Source: Aselliscus stoliczkanus
Lineage: Eukaryota; Chordata; Mammalia; Chiroptera; Hipposideridae
Direction of reading: 5' to 3'
DNA length: 64,000 bases
Assembly (NCBI GenBank): GCA_033961575.1
Contig: CM066728.1
Span: 178,613,678 to 178,677,677 of the forward strand
Shown: positions 50,786 to 62,582 of the stretch, piece by piece
How the letters are laid out: every line of letters starts with the position of its first letter
How positions within the stretch are numbered: position 1 is the stretch's first letter
Notes under the pieces: generated by a model
Seen by the model: the letters and a program-made list of their open reading frames with translations, nothing else
Databases searched by the model: none
Told to the model about the DNA's origin: nothing
Position numbers and translations under genes: made by a program

Positions 50786-51557
50786 GCCTAAGGTGTCTTT
50801 AAACTCTCATTTGAATGTGTGACCCTGAGAGAGAGTGAGCTTTTCTCCTCCACATACTCAGTCAAAACCCATTCTGCTGCAAAATAGAGAGAGGAGCAAA
50901 AGTTGCTCTTAGTGTGAATCGTTTTAAAGAAAAATGAGATTCTCCAGGCTCCCATTTTGCAACGGACATCTGGATGATATGGGCAGATTGAAGAACTTTT
51001 GTCCCTAGCCAGAATAATTCATAAATTCCCAGCTCCAGGGTTGTATGGGGTGAGGTTGTGAGAGTCCTAGAGTTTCATAATATACATTTTCCTCATGGGG
51101 AAGATGGAAAAGTTGGACTTGATGTTGCTAAAACACATTTGTTTTTATTCTCATTCTTTGCCTCTTTTGGCTACTGAGCAAATGTAAGATCATTTGCAAA
51201 CCTTATGGCATGTGTGTATGTATTATAGAGTGCACGTCCTTCCTGCTAGGGATCTTAAGCCAAAGGCAGCAATCCCCCTGACCCCCACCCATCACCATCC
51301 TTCAGAGGGACCAAATGCATTGCAGTGACAAATACAATTTTGAGTAAATATGTTAAAATAAACATGTTCACAGAAAAGAGCCAAAGTTTCTTTCTTGGGT
51401 AGCTATTTAGTTTCATTTTAAACCTTTAATCTTCAGTTTATTATAGAAAGATTTTAATCCAGTTTCAGGGTTTAAAAATTATGGCCAACATATGGCCAAA
51501 TATGAGGCCAACAATTTTTCATGGCCTGAAATTATCCTTGTAGCATTTCTGTCTGTT

Positions 51558-51646
51558 CTACTCCTTCCCTCTCCCTTTGACCCTTCCTCTTGCCCTCTCG
51601 TTCTCTCCCTCCCTCCCTTCTTTCCTTCCTTCTCTTCTTTTCTCAG
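51558..51646 (+). repeat. polypyrimidine (CCTT/CCCT-rich) tract
   Basis: About 90 bases, almost all C and T, with TCCC, CCTT and TTCC units. It is followed by 'tgcttgtggcgtgctaac', a likely antisense MIR/L2 scrap extending to about 51720. Confidence 0.8.
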
Positions 51647-51794
51647 TAAATGCTTGTGGCGTGCTAACAACATACGAGGCCCTTTGCTAGGCACTGGGTC
51701 TCAGAGATCAAACGCATATACTGCAGGAGAGAAAAGCAAACAGAGGAACAAAAACATGTTTTCTAGTACTCACTCCATCTTGGAAGGGTGGCCT

Positions 51795-52145
51795 CATGTA
51801 GTAGGTGACCTGTGGGGCCCAGTGGCACAGTCTTCCTGGTCACCTGGGCCAAGTGCTCCAGGAGTGTCCCTTGTGTGGGTTGTGTGTGCTTTCCTGTCAT
51901 AGTTGAGCCTTGATTGCTGTTGGCACATCAGCGGGTGGGGTTGACCCTCAGGCTGGCTAACTGTGAGGATTGGTCATGACCACAGGGGATGAGGTGCTGT
52001 GTGGTCCAGCAGGATGGGGGACTGACCCTATAGAGCAGGATTTGCCCCAGCAGGCTCTGGTGCCTGCCAAGACCACCTTTTTGGTCTGTTGCTTGTGGAG
52101 CTAATCGGGTGGTGCTCTGTCATTGAAAAATAAAAGAAAAAAAAA
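51795..52145 (+). mobile_element. unclassified GC-rich, A-tailed interspersed repeat
   Basis: Runs from about 'gtgggggcccagtggcac'-like sequence through 'ggttgaccctcaggctggc', 'gaccctatagagcagg' and 'gtggagctaatcgggtgg', and ends in AATAAA followed by an A run. It is much more GC-rich than its surroundings and has a polyadenylation-like end, so it is either a retroposed transcript or an LTR/SINE. I do not recognise the family. Boundaries are approximate. Confidence 0.45.
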
Positions 52146-52569
52146 TTTTAAAAAGAACAAAAACTGTAGCTGTCCACATCAGATGGCATGAGAAGTGTGA
52201 TGAAGACACATCTATACAGTTTGGCCCATACTGAATTTTTAAAAACTCATCTTTTTGTATTCACACACATTATGCTGAGTGAAATAAACCTTACTGAAAG
52301 GGAAAACAAAATGTTTTTTAAAAGTGAAAAGAGTCCTGGGCAGCTAGAGGACTGTGCTTTAGTCTGCCAAAATGCTGGCCTCTGTTGGCTCTGTGCCTCC
52401 TCTCCTGATGAGACCTCTACCTACAATGTGTCTTGCTGCTTGTGCCCACCCATCAAAATCCTAAATGTGATTTAAAGTTACTTCCAGCCATGGCCTTTCG
52501 TCTCACTTTGCTATATTTATATGGCATTTTGTTCATACCACTTTTAACCACTTTTACATATTCTGGCTT

Positions 52570-52740
52570 GTGTTAGAGTTATTTTTATGACACTGTCCTC
52601 CATTAGATTATCAGCACTCTGGGCTCAGGCTTTACCTTGTTTTGCTTTATGTCTTCCTGCCTTGCACATAGTAGGTACCCAGTCGATGTTAAATGAATTG
52701 ATTGAAATGATTATTAAGGCCAAGAACCTACTATAGTACG
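52570..52740 (+). repeat. LINE-2 3' end
   Basis: 'ctccattagattatcagcactctggg', 'tgccttgcacatagtaggtaccc' and 'gatgttaaatgaattgattga' match the L2 3' terminal region. Confidence 0.8.
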
Positions 52741-53265
52741 TTGGGAAGCAGGAATAGGGAGGGGAGACTGTTTCTTGAGTTCCCCTTCCTTGTGTCACAC
52801 TCTTGGGATCCATATGGCCCACACAGGACGCTCTCCCTTAGGGATCATCTTCACCCCACCTCTCATCCTGTCCCTTTGTCCATTTCCTTCTACATTTAGT
52901 ATCCAGATCCTGCTCATTAGTTGGTTCACTATGAGTTATATTACTGTGTGTTCTTTTTGGACTCACGTGGACTTTTTTCAACTAAATTTTGACATTGATA
53001 TGTGTGAGGGAAGTCATCGTTTTTGTATCTTTCCTAATTCCTTGCTAGTACTGGTTCAGATTGGATGCTCACTCTGTGAATTTAGTGACTGTCAATAAGA
53101 AGGCCGTGTACAAAAACTTGTTCATCAGAAAGCCCTGCAAAGGGGCTCATTTTCACTTTGAGACTGTGTGTTGGACATTATCTCATTGGATGGTTAGAGC
53201 AGAGTCTGGCTTCATTAGAAGCTGGGCATGATCGTGATGGTTTACAATGTCACTGTTCTTGCTTT

Positions 53266-53370
53266 TTTTTTTTTTTGAGGGCAGTGTCACTGGCCCTCAT
53301 ATGTGGGACCGAACCGGGGCCGCTGGCTTCCAAGGCCAGCGCTTAACCACCATGCCACTCGGCCGGCCCG
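53266..53370 (-). mobile_element. short tRNA-headed SINE, antisense
   Basis: A poly-T run, then the reverse complement of the short SINE, ending 'ccactcggccggcccg'. Head well preserved. Confidence 0.9.
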
Positions 53371-54753
53371 CTTTTTTGTTTTTTGATTCCATGAGTATAC
53401 TCCTTGTTTTCATATCCCTAGCCCATATTTGTGAGAACTTGATGCTTTGTTGTAGCATGTCTGTATTTGAAGAACAGGCAGAGATATGTAAAATCATACT
53501 TGTTTGGAAAAAAACTTGGCAGTGAGTTTTCTAGTTGCAATTTAGAACATACCAAACACTCATAATAGCAAGTAAACCAATTTGAAACCCTCAGGACAAA
53601 CTCCAAACTTCAACCTGTAATATCTTCACATGAGTCTAAATTTTTAATTTAACAGCTATGCAGCCTCTTAGCAGATGCTAAAGAATCTGTAAAAGTTCAG
53701 AGAAGCCTTCTTAGTTACCTATGATTGAGCGAAGATCAAACAACCAGAGGGGATGTCATCTTAGAATGTTATTCCTAAACCTACATCATTTCCATGTATA
53801 TTGAATTTGGTCTCCACATTAAGTTTCAGAACTCTCTCTGTATACATAAATCAGGATCCCCAAGCTGGTATAGTATTCAGAATGTTTTTATAATGAGAGA
53901 TTAGTATAGAGCAGAGGTGTTGAATTATAAAACTGAGGTTACAAAAATATGTTACCTGTGCCAAAAACACACTTTTAAGTCCAGGCCTCAACTTATGACA
54001 CTGTTTTTCGGTGTGGGCCTATGCTACCTCCTGTTCTGTTTACAATTGCTTTGAAAATGCAGCTTTCAGGCGGACATTTTTTTTTTGGCTCCTGAGGCCA
54101 CATTAAAGCCTCTGGCAGGTTGAGAAGAGTTAGTGTGACACCAGGGCTGTGTCTGTTCCCAGGCAGCTCACCTACTGATGGATGATGCCTGGCAGCATGC
54201 CTCCTTGTTGTTTGTTGTATTATTACGACAGAAAGCATTTTCAAAAGCTGCATTTATCAAGTTGTCATAATAGTTTGGCTTGTATATCTATCTACCCAGA
54301 AAAAAAAACAAAAAACAAATCTCTCCCTTAGCACTAATCTGCTTGAACCATGTGCTGTATCAATGCAAAAGAGGCCATGAAAAATGAATGGGCGTCCTGC
54401 GTGGGATTCAGGAACCTTTCAACTGAATGCTTCAGGGGAGAGATGTTTTTCCTATATATGCATCTTCAAGTCCCCTAGCACCAGGACCTCTGTCTCCTCC
54501 TTGTTTCAAAAGTGCTTTTCCAGCAGTGGTTGTGTGTGTTGGGCATGTATTATCCTTAGGATTTTGTCTAATGAAGGGGATTTAACCTCAATTGGGAGAA
54601 AACTATGGAGTTACCAGGAAGAAGATTTAGATACCTTTTAATGTTTAAGATCAGTTTTCCATAAGCAAGTGTTAACAGTTTAAACATTGATTGTTATTGA
54701 GAATCTTGTAAGCAATTGTTATTATTATTATTACTTAAAAATAATTATTATTT

Positions 54754-55206
54754 GGGCCCGCTGAGTGGCGCATTGGTTAAGAGCTGGCTTGGGATGCCAG
54801 TGGCCCCAGTTCGGATCCCACATATGAGGGCCAGTGACACTGCCCTCTACAGCTAAGATGGTGAACAACAGCTCCACCTGGAGCTGGGCTGCTGTGAGTC
54901 CCCAGGGATGGTGTAGCTGCAGCCCCTGCTGCAGTGGGCTGCCATAGGCTACAGTGAGTGGCTGGCAGCCAGCGTGAGCAGCCGACAGCCAGTGAGAGCT
55001 GCCAAATGCTGCTGTGAGTGGCCTTCCAGAGGCTGGTGACCAATCTGCCTCACGCAGGAAGAGCACAATGATGATACCAACCTTGGCCAGTGAAGCAATG
55101 ACCTCCACAACTAAACTAAAGAACAAAGAACAGCAACTTGTCTGTTCCCCTTTCCCAGTTTCCCAATGCTGTTCCCCTCCCCCAATTCCCCAACAAAATC
55201 TTTAAA
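54754..55206 (+). mobile_element. long tRNA-headed SINE, sense
   Basis: GGGCCCGCTGAGTGGCGCATTGG head, B-box-like GTTCGGATCCC, then a GC-rich body that repeats 'gcagcc' and 'gtgagtggc' motifs. It ends 'ccccaattccccaacaaaatc' plus an A-rich tail that expanded into AAT repeats. It is the sense counterpart of 42987-43397 and carries the full body missing from the short SINEs. Confidence 0.92.
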
Positions 55207-55254
55207 AATAATAATAATAATAATAATTAATAATAATAATTATTATTATTATTT
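55207..55254 (+). repeat. (AAT)n(ATT)n tail microsatellite
   Basis: AAT units switch to ATT units, giving a self-complementary tract at the SINE 3' tail. Similar ATT units lie just before the SINE (54719-54752). Confidence 0.9.
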
Positions 55255-55477
55255 GAGTTAGGTGGGTGTCTGGGAGCACATGGCTATGCAAAGGAGAGGG
55301 AGTGTAAAGAAGGATTCAAAGTCATTGTCCAGAATAAATATACACTTATTAAATATTTGTTAAAAATACTTAAAATCTATTAATGTTAATAAAGTACTTA
55401 CTAGGAATGCATATTAAAACATCTCCCATTACATAGAGGTATAGTATAGCATATAATGAAAATACAAAATAATCATG

Positions 55478-55935
55478 TAGATGCTTTTTTAATTGAGATC
55501 TAATTAACATATAACATTGTGTAAGTTTAAGGTGTACAACTTGTTGATATGATACATTTATTTTTCAGTTACAGTTGACATTTGATATTATTTTATATTG
55601 GTTTCAGGTGTGCAGCATAGTGGTTAGACATTTATATAATTTTTGAAATGGTCCTCCCAATATTTTAGTACACACCTGCACCACACATTTACATATTGCA
55701 ATATGATTACTACTTAGCTGGTACCTCTATCACACACATAATTATCATTTCTTTTTTTGTCTCTTAGCAACTTTGAAGTTTATAATACGGTATTGTGGTC
55801 TATAATCCCTATGCTGTTCATTAGATCTCCAGGGCTTATTTATCTACTAGTTGCAAGTTTGTACCCTTAAACAAATCTCCCCAATTCCCCCACCTCCCAG
55901 CCCCTGGTAACCACAATTCTACTCTTTATGTAGAT
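55478..55935 (-). mobile_element. L1 3' end fragments, antisense
   Basis: 'aattgagatctaattaacatataac' and 'ttaaggtgtacaacttg' are one L1 3' UTR type. From about 55560, 'gttacagttgacatttgata' and 'gtttcaggtgtgcagcatagtgg' are another, running on to 'cccctggtaaccacaattctac'. Two antisense L1 pieces may be joined or nested here. Confidence 0.75.
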
Positions 55936-56632
55936 AATTTTTGAAGAAGGAACAGTGTTTGAATTGACTTCTCTTGTTGGGAATCAAGCACTACCCAAAC
56001 AAAGAGTCCACATGAACAAGGCTCATCTTATTCTTGTGAAAGACACACTAAATTAGAATTAAACAGTAGTTATTTAAAACATGGAGAAGAATATAGAGAA
56101 TTAAAGATTGACTTATTTTTAAGCACAAGAATAAAACAGAGAGAGCTAAGGGAAAGATGAGAACCTGGGACTCATAAAACCGACAGGGGTGACATGTCAT
56201 CTAACTCCTCTTTCTCTCCCATATGCAAGGCCAGACCACCACTAACCATCTGTTACACATGAACTCCAGTTCTTGCCCCTAGGTTTTCGGCATCCAGTTT
56301 GACCCATGGACGAGGACAGTGAGCATCTGAGGATAGCTTTACACACAGGGTCCGGAGGTTCATATAACTTCCTCTTTCATGACAAAATTGATTGGTATCA
56401 AGTGTTGTTTCCTGAAAGAACCTCTCACAGTAATGTGTCTGTGGAAAATGAAAAGCAGCTCAACAATGCATTTGCACTTGGTTCTCTCAGGTGTTCTCAG
56501 AATTTGTTATTCTTTTTGAGGTCTTTGTAAAAAGCTCCAGAAATATAGAAGTGTTTTTTACGTTTCTTGCTAGATAGCTCCAGTTAGTACAGAATTGCTC
56601 ACTTGAGGGAAGGGAGGAAAATACATGAAATA

Positions 56633-56785
56633 CAGTAATGCCTTGGTTTAGAAGCATAACTCGTTCCAGAAACTAACTACTCGTATTGCAAGACATTCGC
56701 TCGTTTACCACGTTAAAATGCATTAGAAATGTTCATCTTGTGGAACACTCGCAAACCACATTACTCGCAATCTAAGGTTTTGCTG
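56633..56785. mobile_element. short Tigger/pogo-like MITE
   Basis: Starts CAGTAATGCCTTGGTTTAG and ends CTAAGGTTTTGCTG, with TA on both sides (56631-56632, 56786-56787). The interior has repeated 'ctcgtatt' and 'actcgcaa' motifs. End sequence and TA target fit pogo-type elements; the exact family is unnamed. Confidence 0.6.
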
Positions 56786-56934
56786 TACTGGCTATGGCTA
56801 TACAGCTGCTTGTCTTTCTAATCCATGGCTATTCAGACCCACAGTCTTTCGGGCTTAAATTGCTGACATGGCTTTATGTTTTATGTCTATTCTCTTGTAA
56901 ATAGCTCATAGTTTCATTTTGGATAACCAAAAGA

Positions 56935-56936
<2 letters not shown>

Positions 56937-56996
<60 letters not shown>
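56937..56996. repeat. (AT)30 microsatellite
   Basis: Thirty exact AT units. Length is likely polymorphic. Confidence 0.95.
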
Positions 56997-57000
<4 letters not shown>

Positions 57001-58509
57001 TAGACTGTCCTATTTTAAAATTCTTGCCCATGAATCCATATTTGAAGGGTAGGAAATATTCCGAGAAATACAGAAACCTGTTCTTACTTAGCTACACTCT
57101 TTGCTTTTTGGAACTCAAAGGCAAATATTCATGAGCCCAATAGTAGTGCAGTTTTCCTTAAGATCTCTAGAGTTTAAATATACTTTTATCAGGTTTTTTT
57201 GAAACTGTTCACTAACATCAAGGATGTCTAGTTATGTCACCAGAGGGTGTTTGCTTAGACAGGAGATGAGAAGAATTTTAAGGTAAAAAAATTGATCTAG
57301 TTTACCAGAATTTTTTATTCCTAATGAAAGATTAATCAAACATGTCTTCCGTCTTCCTCATTTAAAGACTTATATAAGTGGGGAGTGGGGCGGGGGTAAA
57401 GCCAAGAAATTGTTAAAGCCTGGAAAGGGAGCTTTTAATTTTCCATGGCAATTCATCTCGTCTCAGGTTGTTAAATTATGATAATTGAAACTATGATAAC
57501 ATCAGGATTTTAGGTATTGCAAGAGCTTGCATGGCTTATTACCCATATGTGTTAATGAGAGACCAATAAAAAATTCCTCAAGCCTATACTAATCTCATTA
57601 TAAGTGAATTAAAGTCTGAATAATTCAAATAATAACTTGTAATTGGGGTGATTTCCATTTCTGAGGGAAGGAATTAGTCAAAATTAATAAGTGACTGGCT
57701 AGGAGCAAAGTTCTGAAATAAATAAGGAAATTTCTGTACAAATTTAATTTGGAATAAATTTTTATTTATATTTTATTCCTTCATACTTGAACCAGTTTCT
57801 GAGTCCTTAATTGGTACAGCACTTAACTCTCTAAATACAGTCCTATAATTTTATTTTAGAATTTGCGTTGAGAGGATCCATTAACTCAAACCCTCTGTTA
57901 TCACTGGTCTATAACTTTCCTCAGAAACCATTTCGGGCTGAAATTTCTAATGCTTGTTTTCATTCCCAGAGGCAAATTTTATTTTGTTTAAATGTAAAGG
58001 AAACCATTCAGCTGTTTTATATTAATGAACTATTTTTCTAAAAATGAAGAAAAAGAAAATACATTTTACTGCTTAATTCTCAGATGACGCTTTTGTACCC
58101 AGATAAATGCCTTGGATGAAGAAATTCACACTTGGCAAGAATTAAAATCTTTGTGGTAGAGTCTCCCCATTACTGAACTAAAATTTATATTCAGGCTTAA
58201 TAAATTTGAACTTTTAAAAAATACAAGGTTCTCTGCACTGAAGTTCTTTCACATTACATTTTACTGACGAGCATGGTTCTCTTGGAGATGTTCCAAATAT
58301 ACAGTGTGTGTCTAGGTGTTCTTTACTTACTAGAAGTAGATTTACCAGAATTGAGAAGCAGCTGATATATGGATGTAGTACTAATAGAGTACAGTTAACC
58401 CCCAGGCCCACTCGCCGCTTAGCTTCCCAGATTTAATCTAGTGTTAGGTTAGTATTTTACACATCTTAAGCATATCTTGTTCCGTTGTCTTTATTATTGT
58501 TTTATATGC

Positions 58510-58700
58510 TTTGGAGTTAGACAAACCTGTGTTGCAATCCCTAGTTATCTCTTTTCTGTATATCTGGCTAATCTTTCTCAGCCTCAGTTTTCTCATCTGT
58601 TAACTGGGAATAATAAAACTCTCCAGAGTTCCTGGAAGATTAGCAGTCATGTGCACAGAATACCTAACACTGGGCCAGAAACCTACAGCAGATACACAAT
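58510..58700 (+). repeat. MIR SINE, sense
   Basis: 'ggagttagacaaacctgtgttgcaa', 'ctcagcctcagttttctcatctg' and 'gattagcagtcatgtgcacag' follow the MIR order. Confidence 0.75.
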
Positions 58701-59744
58701 ACATAGGGGAGGCTGGTATTACTGTTTTTCTCCACAGTTGGAAGTTTTCAATAATGAGGATCTTTCCAATTCAAGTATTACCACTTTAATACCATATCTC
58801 AGTCAATTAAACTAAATAAGTTCTCACTAAATTAGTAATATAATATAGTAAATAATTCAGGGACAGAATTAAATTATTTGCAAATTAATATTAGATGTCA
58901 GACAATTACAGGATATTCTTTGAAAACTGCAGTGTTTCGCTTTTCTTGTTTTTTGGCTTTGTTTTGTTTTTGCTTAATAAGAAGCATTTAAATCAATCTT
59001 TTGCATTATATGCTTCTATCTCCTATTATCTAGGATGTTTTTAAAACGTGTAGGTATTTAATTTTTGAAATATCTGAGGAAAGCCTCATTTAAATTACTG
59101 ATGCAGGTATTTTTCTGCTTTTTTGGGGGATTTGGGGTTTTATTTGTTTTTAGTAAACAATATCTCTATATTAACCCCTTGGCACATGAACAGACCTTTT
59201 GTAAATTATCTCAGTTGATCATAACTTTATGTACTGCCATTCCAATATCCACTGGACAGATGAAAAATCTAAGATCCTGAGAAGACAATAGGCATATATA
59301 AGGAGAAGAGCAAAGTCTATGACCCAGATCTTCAAACTCTAATTCCAATTTGTTTCCATTATTTATTCCTTTTAGGGAGACATGGTTAGAAAAAGAGATG
59401 AAAAACAGGTTTTAAGGTCTTAATGATTAACACCATAGTTCACTTTTTAAAAGCAAGAAGTCATCATTGTATCTTGTTTTAAAACCTTCATTGAGGTTCC
59501 CTTTGCATATTGCCAAGTTCAAATTTAGAAGATATTTATCTCATCTCCTCCAATTTCCCATATAAACCCAAAACTCCAACAAAACAAAGCTGATTGAAAT
59601 TTGCACATATACCATATTTTTCATACCTCTGTGTGTCTGCCTACTGTTCCTTCTCCACATATTCTTAACCCCCTTTCAATATCTATATATTTTTGCATCT
59701 ATTAGGCATTTAATTTATTAAATGTCTATACAATGCTATGTTTT

Positions 59745-59945
59745 AGGTATTGTTGGAAATGCTTCATAAATAGTAACTCAGTTAATCCCCATAATAACCC
59801 CATAAGATAAGTAAGAGTATTCCATTTTACAGATGAAAAAACTGACACATAAAAATTGAGGAACAATGATAGAATTCCAGAAAGAGGATTCTGGTTTCAA
59901 AGTGGGTACTCTTAACCATTACACTATGTCACACATGCACTTGGA
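59745..59945 (-). repeat. MIR SINE, antisense
   Basis: 'ctcagttaatccccataataacc', 'ccattttacagatgaaaaaact' and 'ctcttaaccattacactatg' in antisense MIR order. Confidence 0.85.
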
Positions 59946-60774
59946 ATTTCAAAATTGAAAAACATATTGCATTCTGCCAACACTGATGTCTACATGGCAT
60001 GCTACCAAAGACCTCTGGGTTGTGTAATTCATTACCTTGTAAATGTGCCATCAACTGGGCCTAGCTCTCATCTTTTTAGACTCAGAAATCTGATATTTTT
60101 CAGCAATCACACCAAAAACAGATTTCTGTCTTGGAGGTAGACTCACAGTGACTTGGCCCATGAGATTAATGTTCTCAAACAAGAATGCCAGTTTATTCAC
60201 TTACCACTAAAAATAGTCTGTCTATCACATGGACCAGAATACCCATGTCAGCCTGACCAGTGCACTCTGCCTCTTAGCAGTCATGGAAAGACAGATCACA
60301 CTTGGCAAGTTGTCTGGTCAACATGGCATCGTAACAACAGGTATTGCTGGAATGGGCAGAACATTCACTGGCATCGGCCAGGTTAGCAAGAGGTATCTAC
60401 ATTGTGACAGCAACAACAGCTTTGCCTGTGGGACCTGAAGTTTCTTGGCCTGGGACATTGCTGCGCTGGGTGCTGGCAATGATGTATCCATCGTTCTCCT
60501 AGTTTCTATGATTCTGTTGCCTGACTAGTCCTTTGTTCCCTTTGCCACATTTTATTGTTAATGCATATTCTATTTGATAACATTCTCAAAACCTAACACA
60601 AATACTATCTAGCATTTCTTACGCTGAATTATAATTATATGAGTGATTTTCTCACTAGCGAAAACCAAGTCACATTCATTCTTCTTTGTATTCCCAGAAG
60701 TAAATGCATTGCCCAGCACATAATAGGAGCTCAGTGGGCGTTAGTTGAACAAACAAGTGAATTAGGAGGCAGTA

Positions 60775-61015
60775 AAGTGTCATGGTTATGAGTGAGAGCT
60801 CCAAAGCCAGATGGCCTGGTTTCAAATCTCAGCTCTATTACTTAATAGTTGTGTGATTTGGGGAAGTTTCTTACCTAAGCTTCAGTTTTCTCATTTGTAA
60901 AATGGATATAATGATAATACCCTATGTCCCAGGGTTCTTGAGAAAATAAATAAACATATATAACGAACTTAGAAATGTACCTGGAACTCCATAACTATTA
61001 GTTATTAGTATAATT
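60775..61015 (+). repeat. MIR SINE, nearly complete
   Basis: 'gccagatggcctggtttcaaatc', 'tagttgtgtgatttggggaag', 'cagttttctcatttgtaaaatgg' and a degraded 3' end. Full core present. Confidence 0.9.
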
Positions 61016-61063
61016 ATTCTCTCAGAATTTATTGTATTTTTACTTTTTTAAAAAGTGTGACTT

Positions 61064-61703
61064 ATTTTGAAAAGAGCAAAATGCTGTTCTTGTTTTGAGT
61101 GTCATCACTGAATGTTTCATCAAAAATTGATTGTTTTTGTTCATAAGAGTTTAGTAAAATGGAAACTCCCATGTATTGCTGGTGGGAGTATGTAATGGTA
61201 CAACCTTTAAGGAATGAGTGCAATTTGGGAATTTTATCAAGAGCTTATAAAAGTTCATTCCCTTTAGTCCAGTAATTCTCCCTCTAGAAATTTATCTATC
61301 CTGAAGACATCGTCAGAAATTTGGATGAAGCATATGCACAGATGTGGTTCATTGCACTCGAATTTATCAAACCTCAAATTGGAAATTACTTAAATGACGA
61401 GTAATGGAAGAATGATTATACAAATTATATCATTTGATGGAATATTATGTAGCTCTCAAAATGATGTCTTTAAAGTTATTTAATAGTGTGGGAAAATACC
61501 TCCAAAACATGTAAATGGAAAAAACAAGTCACAAAATGGTATAAGTGATGTGATTTTCTCCACACTAGAAAGAAATCAATCAATAAAAATAATAGTGATT
61601 ATCTTAGGTGAGGCAACTATGAGGGATATATTTTTTTTTCCTTTTAGGTAGCCTTTCCTAAAGCCTCTACAATGAGCATGTATTTTAGAAATAAAAATAA
61701 TTC
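61064..61703 (+). mobile_element. 5'-truncated L1 with exact 17-bp TSD
   Basis: Sense L1 3' terminal region: 'ccatgtattgctggtgggagt', 'cagtaattctccctctagaaa' and 'gatggaatattatgtagctc', ending in an A-rich tail. TTTAAAAAGTGTGACTT flanks it at 61047-61063 and 61704-61720 without mismatch. Confidence 0.92.
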
Positions 61704-62176
61704 TTTAAAAAGTGTGACTTTTTATACCCTTAGATATGTAATTTTATAAGACATGTTGAATGTTAAGTCCAATTTTTATCATATTCAAGATCTAAGGTTT
61801 TTCAGTGAAATATCTCTTCGGTTTTATACCAGCAATAAGTAAGAAGACAGGATTTATTTAATAATATTTTTCAGAAAACTTGACATTAATATTTATTTGG
61901 TTAAAAAAGCACTAACTACAAGTACTTATTTTGACAACTTTTGAAGCAAAATGAATGCTTAGTTGCAACCCTCATGGAGAAATCAATTTACATGTACGAT
62001 TTCTTTAGATCTGCTCAATTTAATATTTGATAGTAACTCCTGTAAGAACATACTCAAAAGAATAAGAGAGACTCTTATGAGTATAAAGAGAGAATTCTTT
62101 TTATAAGAAAATAGCTCAAATATTGAGCCTTGCATAGGTAATAATGAGGTGTTTTTATTTTCTTTTTGTCACCTAG

Positions 62177-62222
62177 GAGCTGTGAGGGAAGAAATATTCG
62201 ATACAGAACATGCAGTAACGTG
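62177..62222 (+). CDS. ADAMTSL1: ADAMTSL1 exon 3
   Basis: A 46-nt exon whose first base completes codon 64 (Lys), followed by residues 65-79, SCEGRNIRYRTCSNV. It ends on a full Val codon before GTAAGT (62223). It continues thrombospondin type-1 repeat 1 with C66 and C76, two of the conserved disulfide cysteines, and matches ADAMTSL1 exactly as I recall it. The acceptor is CACCTAG after a T-rich tract. Exons 1-3 sum to 237 nt (79 codons) with no stop. Being so short, it is a plausible target for skipping, but skipping (46 nt) would shift the frame. Confidence 0.94.
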
Positions 62223-62582
62223 GTAAGTACTGAGGTTCTATGATTGTTATCATGTATTTTTTTCAACAATGAATAATACTAAGCAGTTTTATGTATCCTG
62301 AGCAGAAATCAATCAACCAGCATTTCACTAAGAGTGATTTGTCTCACTATACAGATTATGCAGCATTGAAAAATAAGTATTTTTAATGTTCCTCAATATC
62401 AACTTTTACAAATTTGGCCAGATTGACTAACTTGACTATCTCAAAACAAGGACAGTCTGTATTTCCTGTCTGCTTTCTGGCTTTTTATATCTGGGTCTCT
62501 TGAAACAAAAGGAATGATAAAAGGGAAACTTCCCACTTGGGGTCTTATGAAATAAGTGTTAGTTAACCAAACTCAGATTTCT

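Larger units (their letters stand above)
40044..62176 (+). other. ADAMTSL1: ADAMTSL1 intron 2 (about 22 kb)
   Basis: Bounded by a GTAAGT donor and a pyrimidine-rich GTCACCTAG acceptor. Besides the listed repeats, the stretches 40050-40900, 41010-42980, 43420-44280, 44400-45520, 49520-50130, 50800-51550, 52150-52570, 53380-54740, 55940-56630, 57000-58500, 58700-59740 and 61720-62170 look like AT-rich unique intronic DNA. I see no exon, RNA gene or named repeat in them. Confidence 0.85.

Noticed and set aside
51492..51902. 136-codon + strand frame
   Set aside because: Starts in a polypyrimidine tract and runs through repeat scraps into the unclassified repeat. No domain, no conserved start and no coherent codon use.
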